Origin: a virus
Direction: 5' to 3' (one strand)
DNA length: 38,050 nt
IMG/VR virus record: IMGVR_UViG_3300021957_000116
Coordinates: 1 to 38,050 of that record
The number at the start of each line of letters is the position of its first letter. Within the stretch, counting starts at the first letter, position 1. Both the position numbers and the translations under genes were made by a program. The notes beneath the pieces were generated by a model. It did no database searches and was not told the origin of the DNA. It saw only the letters and a list, made by a program, of their open reading frames with translations. Below are positions 34,088 to 38,050 of the stretch, piece by piece.

Positions 34088-34651
34088 TTATGTTTTAATT
34101 ATAAAATTAACTACGACTGTTGGAAAAGTCATGTTAGGTGTAATAGCTGAGTGAGCAGCTACAGCAGTAACAGCAGAACTTGTTGAAGAGTCTTTCGCTG
34201 ATGTAGCAAAAGTTGCTGTTGTGAGTGAGTGGGCGCTAATTGATGTAGATTCTGAAGGCTTAACAGAGCTTGCTGACATCGCGTGAGTTGTAGTTCCTAG
34301 GGTACTGTTGTTAGCTCCCTTTCCTAGTGCTAATTTATCTCTAAAATCTGGAACGTTAAAAGTTGTATTACCATCTCCCGCTCCGAAACCTGTTGCAATT
34401 GTCGCAAAAAGATGTGCGTATGTTGATCTTGAAACAGCGCTACCGTCACAGATAAGATAGTTAGCGGGAACAGTTGCTCCTCCAAAACCCATGATAGCTC
34501 CAGAAGGAATTACTTCAAAGCCTCCAGCAGTCGATCCATCATGGATACGAATACTTTCGGTATCTGTATCTAAAGAAAGTTCTCCGACAGCTCCTGTAAA
34601 ACTATCATTTTGTGATGTTGTGCCTCTTCTAAATTGTACTTGAGTGGCCAT
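34088..34651 (-). CDS. Short tail fibre protein with Phage_Collar domain
   Basis: This 187-aa protein starts with the QFRRGTT...FTGAVGELSLDTD...IRIHDGST module (residues 5-42), common at the start of phage fibre and collar proteins. The collar domain follows at about 50-107 (ANYLICDGSAVSRSTYAHLFATI, GAGDGNTTFNVPDFRDK). Residues 108-187 match the C-terminus of the protein at 2510-3538 closely (LGKGANNSTLGT, SISAHS, AAHSAITPNM, TVVVNFIIK). The shared part probably forms the receptor-binding tip. It starts 17 nt after the large fibre gene at 34669 and ends just before the XhlA-like gene. Confidence 0.88.
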   Translation of the reverse strand: MATQVQFRRGTTSQNDSFTGAVGELSLDTDTESIRIHDGSTAGGFEVIPSGAIMGFGGATVPANYLICDGSAVSRSTYAHLFATIATGFGAGDGNTTFNVPDFRDKLALGKGANNSTLGTTTHAMSASSVKPSESTSISAHSLTTATFATSAKDSSTSSAVTAVAAHSAITPNMTFPTVVVNFIIKT

Positions 34652-34668
34652 TTGTTTTTCTCCTTAAA

Positions 34669-36423
34669 TTATAGTGCGCCTAAGTCTAGTGTTGCTAATG
34701 TAGTTTCAAAGGGCATATCTAATAAATCGTTAATTTGAGCAATTCCTTGTCCAAAAGGGTCTGTTGTAGAGTCGGTTAAGTTTCCTAAATCAATATCAGA
34801 CGCCAAATTTACAGAGGGATCGGCTCCTCCAGAGGCTGCAGCGGCAAAAGATAGAGTACCAGAACCGTTTGTTGTAAGAACTTGGTCTGCGTCACCGTCT
34901 GCCGTGGGCATATTAAATGCAACACCGTTTGATGTAAGAATAAGCTTACTTCCATCAGATGAAATAGCTTCATCAGCATCGTGTAATTGTAATGTAGGGG
35001 AGCCTCCGGTGTCCGTTAATTTTAGTCCAGTATTGTGAATATGAGTTAAAACAATTTCATCATTTCCACCAAAAGAAATTGTTGCTCCATCATGTTGTAG
35101 TTCTAAATCTTGTGTAAGAGTAACATCTCCGTCTGAACCAATAGAGATAGCATCTGTGTCTGAAGTATGTCCGATGTTTGTCCCATTGATAATAATATTG
35201 TCAACTGTGAGGGTAGTTAGCGTTCCAAGTGATGTAATATTGCCTTGTGCAGCAGTAGAAAGTGTTCCCGCAATACTACCACCAGAAACATTAATACCAG
35301 CACTGAATACTGGTATTTGGTTCATTGTAACTACGCCGTCTGAAGCAATAGCAATCGCATCTGTGTCGCTAGCACTACCAATGTTACCAGCATCAGCAAT
35401 AACAAGACCAGCTCCAGATGTAATTACTGCACCCGAAACTATTTCATTACTAAAGGTTGCTTTACCTGCTGCACTACCATCAAGAGTAAGGAATGTAGTA
35501 TCTACACCACCATCTGTTCCCTTGAGGATAATATCAGAATTATTTGCAGCCGCATCAATAGTAATATTGCCCGAACTTGTTGTAAGAAGAACTGCTGCGT
35601 CACCAGCAGTAATATCATCTGCCGCCGCACTAGTGTGGTCGCCAATATATGTTTTTAACCTTGACATTGTGGCTTTTCTGTTTGTGCCATTAGCCCCGTC
35701 GTCAATGATGAACAAGTCTGCATCAACAATTGCAGCACCAATGTCTGTTGCACCATCTATGTCCAGATCAGCAACCGCAATAGACCCATCAGGAAATACT
35801 GGTGCTTGACTGAACGTAACAACTCCGTCTGAAGCAATAGCAATGGAATCTGTATCAGAAGTGTGCCCAATATTTGTTCCGTTAATAATGATATTATCAA
35901 CGGTCAGCGTTGTCAATGTACCCAAAGAGGTTATATTGCCTTGAGCGGCAGTAGCAAGTGTACCAGCAATAGTACCGCCCGACACATTAATACCGGCACT
36001 GAATACTGGTATCTGGTTCATGGTAACAACACCATCAGAAGCAATTGTAATAGCATCAGTATCAGATGCTGAACCAATCGTACCACCGTCTTTAATCTTA
36101 ATGTCGTCTTTAAAAGTTACAATACCGCTAGAGCTAATCTGTATTGCATCAGTTGCCCCCGCAGAGCCTATATCACCATCATTAGGAATAACTATGTTAC
36201 CACCAGTGGTCATTGTACCCCCACCGGTATAGGTTCCTCCACCTGTGATATTACCACCAGTTGAAAGAGTAGTAGTAATATGAGCATTACCTGTCACATG
36301 AACATTAGCTGTTGGGTTCATTGACGCACCGAATGCTATTCTATTTTCAGTCGCGTGTACGTTCGCTACATTAGTAACGTCTGTACCAAGTCCGCCTAAA
36401 AATTTATCGACTCTTGTTACCAT
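34669..36423 (-). CDS. Large repeat-rich tail fibre / structural protein
   Basis: This 584-aa protein consists of beta modules. Residues ~1-70 (NVANVHATENRIAFGASM...) look like an attachment part. They are followed by Gly/Thr-rich repeats (GGGTYTGGGTMTTGG) and then modules of the type IGSASDTDAIAIASDGVV. Two copies of a ~60-residue block (AGTL.TAAQGNITSLGTLTTLTVDNIIINGTNIGH) are offset by 232 residues. At the DNA level these copies differ mostly by silent changes. A C-terminal part (LQLHDADEAISSDGSKLILTSNG) ends in DLGAL. The same modules occur in the fibre at the left edge. The ATG directly follows the TAA of the 43-aa gene. Confidence 0.87.
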   Translation of the reverse strand: MVTRVDKFLGGLGTDVTNVANVHATENRIAFGASMNPTANVHVTGNAHITTTLSTGGNITGGGTYTGGGTMTTGGNIVIPNDGDIGSAGATDAIQISSSGIVTFKDDIKIKDGGTIGSASDTDAITIASDGVVTMNQIPVFSAGINVSGGTIAGTLATAAQGNITSLGTLTTLTVDNIIINGTNIGHTSDTDSIAIASDGVVTFSQAPVFPDGSIAVADLDIDGATDIGAAIVDADLFIIDDGANGTNRKATMSRLKTYIGDHTSAAADDITAGDAAVLLTTSSGNITIDAAANNSDIILKGTDGGVDTTFLTLDGSAAGKATFSNEIVSGAVITSGAGLVIADAGNIGSASDTDAIAIASDGVVTMNQIPVFSAGINVSGGSIAGTLSTAAQGNITSLGTLTTLTVDNIIINGTNIGHTSDTDAISIGSDGDVTLTQDLELQHDGATISFGGNDEIVLTHIHNTGLKLTDTGGSPTLQLHDADEAISSDGSKLILTSNGVAFNMPTADGDADQVLTTNGSGTLSFAAAASGGADPSVNLASDIDLGNLTDSTTDPFGQGIAQINDLLDMPFETTLATLDLGAL

Positions 36424-36555
36424 TTATTTCTTCCTTTTTCTAGTGGCAGCTTTTACATACCTTTGATTCTTTTTCATAGATTGTGTAGGCTTAGTCCTTG
36501 AAAAACCGCCACGGACTGGTTGTAATTTTTTATGTGCAGGACCGATACGGGGCAT
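36424..36555 (-). CDS. Very small basic protein (43 aa)
   Basis: ATG 36555-36553 overlaps the stop of the 75-aa gene (TAATG), and an AAGGAA lies about 9 nt before it. The frame ends at a TAA immediately followed by the ATG of the large fibre. The product (MPRIGPAHKKLQPVRGG...AATRKRKK) is rich in Lys and Arg. Perfect packing between two genes on both sides argues that it is real. I recognise no family; binding to nucleic acid or a role as a small assembly factor would fit the charge. Confidence 0.65.
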   Translation of the reverse strand: MPRIGPAHKKLQPVRGGFSRTKPTQSMKKNQRYVKAATRKRKK

Positions 36556-36782
36556 TAACGATATTTCCTTGTAACCATATTTTTAAATGGAGTTTTTGAT
36601 GCACAAAATTCTTCCTCACTCATTCCTGTGGGGCGGCGACCAACAGCTTTAGTTACCATTCTACCAAGGGGGGTATAAAAAGCACACCAAGGCTGTGCTT
36701 TTTTCTTACGACTATCTCTGCTCATTGTTTCCCAACGAGCTGGCCCATAGTCTGACTTTGGAATCCTTTTCATTTTTGCCAT
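36555..36782 (-). CDS. Small basic protein of unknown function (75 aa)
   Basis: This 75-residue protein is highly basic: AKMKRIPKSDYGPARWETM, SRDSRKKKAQPWCAFY, TKAVGRRPTGMSEEEFCASK and a C-terminal MVTRKYR. It has two cysteines, too few for a standard zinc finger, and no membrane segment. An AAGGAT lies a few bases before the ATG. It is the first gene after an 83-nt gap with a promoter-like sequence and is followed by another small basic gene. I do not recognise the family. The neighbours are fibre genes, so a structural or assembly role is possible, as is a nucleic-acid-binding one. Confidence 0.75.
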   Translation of the reverse strand: MAKMKRIPKSDYGPARWETMSRDSRKKKAQPWCAFYTPLGRMVTKAVGRRPTGMSEEEFCASKTPFKNMVTRKYR

Positions 36783-36816
36783 AAAGTTTTTATCCTTTTT
36801 AAAAAATGCTCTTTAT

Positions 36817-36845
36817 AATTTACTTTACATTAGGGTAGAAGTCAA
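36817..36845 (-). promoter_or_regulatory. Candidate promoter in the gap after the right-end fibre gene
   Basis: On the minus strand TTGACT (36845-36840), a 17-nt spacer and TAAATT (36822-36817) form a sigma70-like pair. The -35 is nearly consensus; the -10 matches at 4 of 6 positions. It lies 35 nt before the ATG of the 75-aa gene, in an otherwise AT-rich gap, and would drive the packaging and head genes. Confidence 0.4.
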
Positions 36846-36865
36846 ATTAAAATTTATAAACTATG

Positions 36866-38050
36866 TTATAATTTGCGTATTTCTAACTCAAGCCCAGAAG
36901 CTAACGTAGCATCCTTAAACTGTACATTATGTGTAGAGTTTCCTAGCACATATTGATTTTCGTTTTGATATATTCCATTTAAATAAACTAAAACTTTGTC
37001 TAAATTAGAAGTTGTTCCCCCAGTTGCATAACTATTTGCAGTGCTAGTAATATGTAGGATATTAGATAATACTAAATCAGTGGTAGCGGCTTTTGCATCT
37101 AATTGAGTTTGAATAGCCGAACTTACCCCATCAAGGTACCCAAGCTCTGTGGAAGTAACATCTGAAACACCGACTTTACCTGAACCACTAGAGACTAATG
37201 CTCTTGACGCAGTTAAATCAGCGTCGTCTATTGTAGTTGCTGCACCTGTAATAGTTGCTTGTTTTGCATTTAACTGAGTTTGAATAGCAGAACTGACGCC
37301 ATCAAGGTACCCTAGTTCTGTAGCAGTAACGTCTGAAACACCCACCTTACCTGATCCACTCGAAACTAAGGCTCTTGATGCGGTTAAATCTGATGTTGTT
37401 ATTGTTGATACGGCACCCGCAATATTTGAGGTACGTCTTGACTCTAAAGCAGCATTATTAGAAGCAGCTACAGTAACGTTAGCGTCTCTTCTAGTTTCTA
37501 ATCCATTAATTTGTGTTTGTATAGCACTAGTGACTCCATCAAGATGTCCCACTTCCGTTGCAGTAACTGCTGATACAGCTACTTTACCTGAACCATCAGA
37601 GACTAAAGCTCTTGAAGCAGTTAAATCAGCGTCATCAATAGTCGTAGCTGCTCCTGTGATAGTTGCTTGTTTTGAGTTTAACTGTGTTTGTATAGCAGAA
37701 CTAACGCCGTCAAGATATCCTAATTCTGTAGCGGTGATGTCTGAAACAGCTACTTTACCTGAACCATTAGTTACCATAGCTCTAGAGGCTGTTAAATCAC
37801 TAGTAGTAATAGAAGACACAGCTCCAGCAATATTAGCAACTCTTCTAGCCTCAATAGCTGTCTGCTCTGTTACGTTAGCAACTCTTCTAGCTTCTACAGC
37901 AGTAACGATTGCAGCGTTAGCAGTTATCCTAGCTTGTAACGCTGTATCTTCTGTACTATGGGCATCTAATTGGTCTTGTATAGAGCTTGTAGCGTCTACA
38001 TATCCTAACTCTGTAGAAGTAACTGACGCTAATACGGCTACTTTACCAGA
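36866..38050 (-). CDS. Repeat-containing tail fibre protein (5' end outside window)
   Basis: The reading frame is open to the right edge (77 codons beyond the GTG at 37819), so the true start lies outside the window. The visible 394 residues hold about five copies of a module: TAS.ALVS.GSGKV.VSDVTATELGYLDGVSSAIQTQLN.KQATITGAATTIDDADL. This is a familiar repeat of phage tail fibres, with the ELGYLDGVSS...QTQLN motif. Short heptad-like segments (ARRVANVTEQTAIEARRVANI) separate the modules. The C-terminus (DKVLVYLNGIYQNENQYVLGNSTHNVQFKDA...LEIRKL) is a small beta module also found in the gpM-like protein. The function inferred is a host-contacting fibre. Confidence 0.85.
   Translation of the reverse strand, partial: SGKVAVLASVTSTELGYVDATSSIQDQLDAHSTEDTALQARITANAAIVTAVEARRVANVTEQTAIEARRVANIAGAVSSITTSDLTASRAMVTNGSGKVAVSDITATELGYLDGVSSAIQTQLNSKQATITGAATTIDDADLTASRALVSDGSGKVAVSAVTATEVGHLDGVTSAIQTQINGLETRRDANVTVAASNNAALESRRTSNIAGAVSTITTSDLTASRALVSSGSGKVGVSDVTATELGYLDGVSSAIQTQLNAKQATITGAATTIDDADLTASRALVSSGSGKVGVSDVTSTELGYLDGVSSAIQTQLDAKAATTDLVLSNILHITSTANSYATGGTTSNLDKVLVYLNGIYQNENQYVLGNSTHNVQFKDATLASGLELEIRKL

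Noticed and set aside
35156-35809. A 217-codon plus-strand open frame
   Set aside because: It lies wholly antisense to the fibre gene at 34669-36423, which has clear homologous modules and gene context.
36783-36865. Terminator after the right-end fibre gene
   Set aside because: Only an imperfect, wholly AT-rich stem (AAATTATAA / TTTATAAATTT) can be drawn, too weak to annotate.
37817-37819. GTG at 37819 as the start of the right-end fibre gene
   Set aside because: The frame stays open with the same repeat type to the window edge, so this GTG is internal.
1-38050. tRNA genes, integrase, attachment sites or insertion sequences
   Set aside because: None could be recognised by eye on either strand; the region is almost completely filled by virion genes.

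Overview
The window is 38 kb of an AT-rich tailed-phage (Caudoviricetes) genome. It appears to be the structural half of a siphovirus with a lambda/HK97-type plan. All 26 convincing genes lie on the minus strand, so transcription runs from position 38050 towards position 1. They are packed with 1-26 nt overlaps or very short gaps. I see no tRNA, rRNA, CRISPR array, insertion sequence, integrase or replication gene. The style of the fibre repeats (short beta modules such as TSLGTLT..LTVDN and GTIGSASDTDAI), the low GC and the free-standing LamG-type insertions resemble marine phages known from uncultured metagenomes. The host cannot be read from the sequence; a marine Gram-negative bacterium is an inference.

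In transcription order (right to left): (1) 38050-34088, fibre and collar genes: a repeat-rich fibre running off the right edge, two small basic proteins (one only 43 aa), a large repeat fibre and a collar-domain protein. (2) 34073-27157, lysis-accessory-like, packaging and head genes: an XhlA-like membrane protein, terminase large subunit, a glycosyltransferase-like moron, an HNH nuclease, the portal, and one 1004-codon frame joining an HK97-type prohead protease to the HK97-fold major capsid protein. This frame has two strong internal Shine-Dalgarno sites, suggesting nested products. (3) 27070-23670, neck: a small acidic protein, a gp6-like connector interrupted by a LamG domain, an unassigned neck/completion protein and a tail terminator. 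(4) 23655-16454, tail tube: major tail protein, a structured leader, the tail assembly chaperone pair joined by a canonical A AAA AAC -1 frameshift site with a downstream hairpin, and a 1661-aa tape measure. (5) 16454-3552, lambda-type tail tip in the order M, L, K, I, J. The K functions are split into two NlpC/P60 proteins and one JAMM protein, gpI is duplicated in tandem, and the 2237-aa gpJ carries a mini-intein-like Hint domain near its N-terminus. (6) 3538-1, distal genes: a second collar-domain protein, an acidic protein of unknown role and a large 31-residue-repeat fibre running off the left edge.

The genes form one assembly line: packaging motor and portal, capsid with its protease, neck, tail tube measured by the tape, tip complex, and adhesion fibres. 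Expression of the two most abundant virion proteins (capsid and tail tube) seems tuned by internal ribosome binding sites and by hairpins directly after each gene. The leader before the chaperone gene also has a hairpin loop exactly complementary to that gene's ribosome binding region.

The features most worth a second look are the protease-capsid nested frame, the Hint domain in gpJ, the LamG domain inside a head-tail connector, the frameshift element with the anti-Shine-Dalgarno leader, and the duplicated gpI and NlpC genes.
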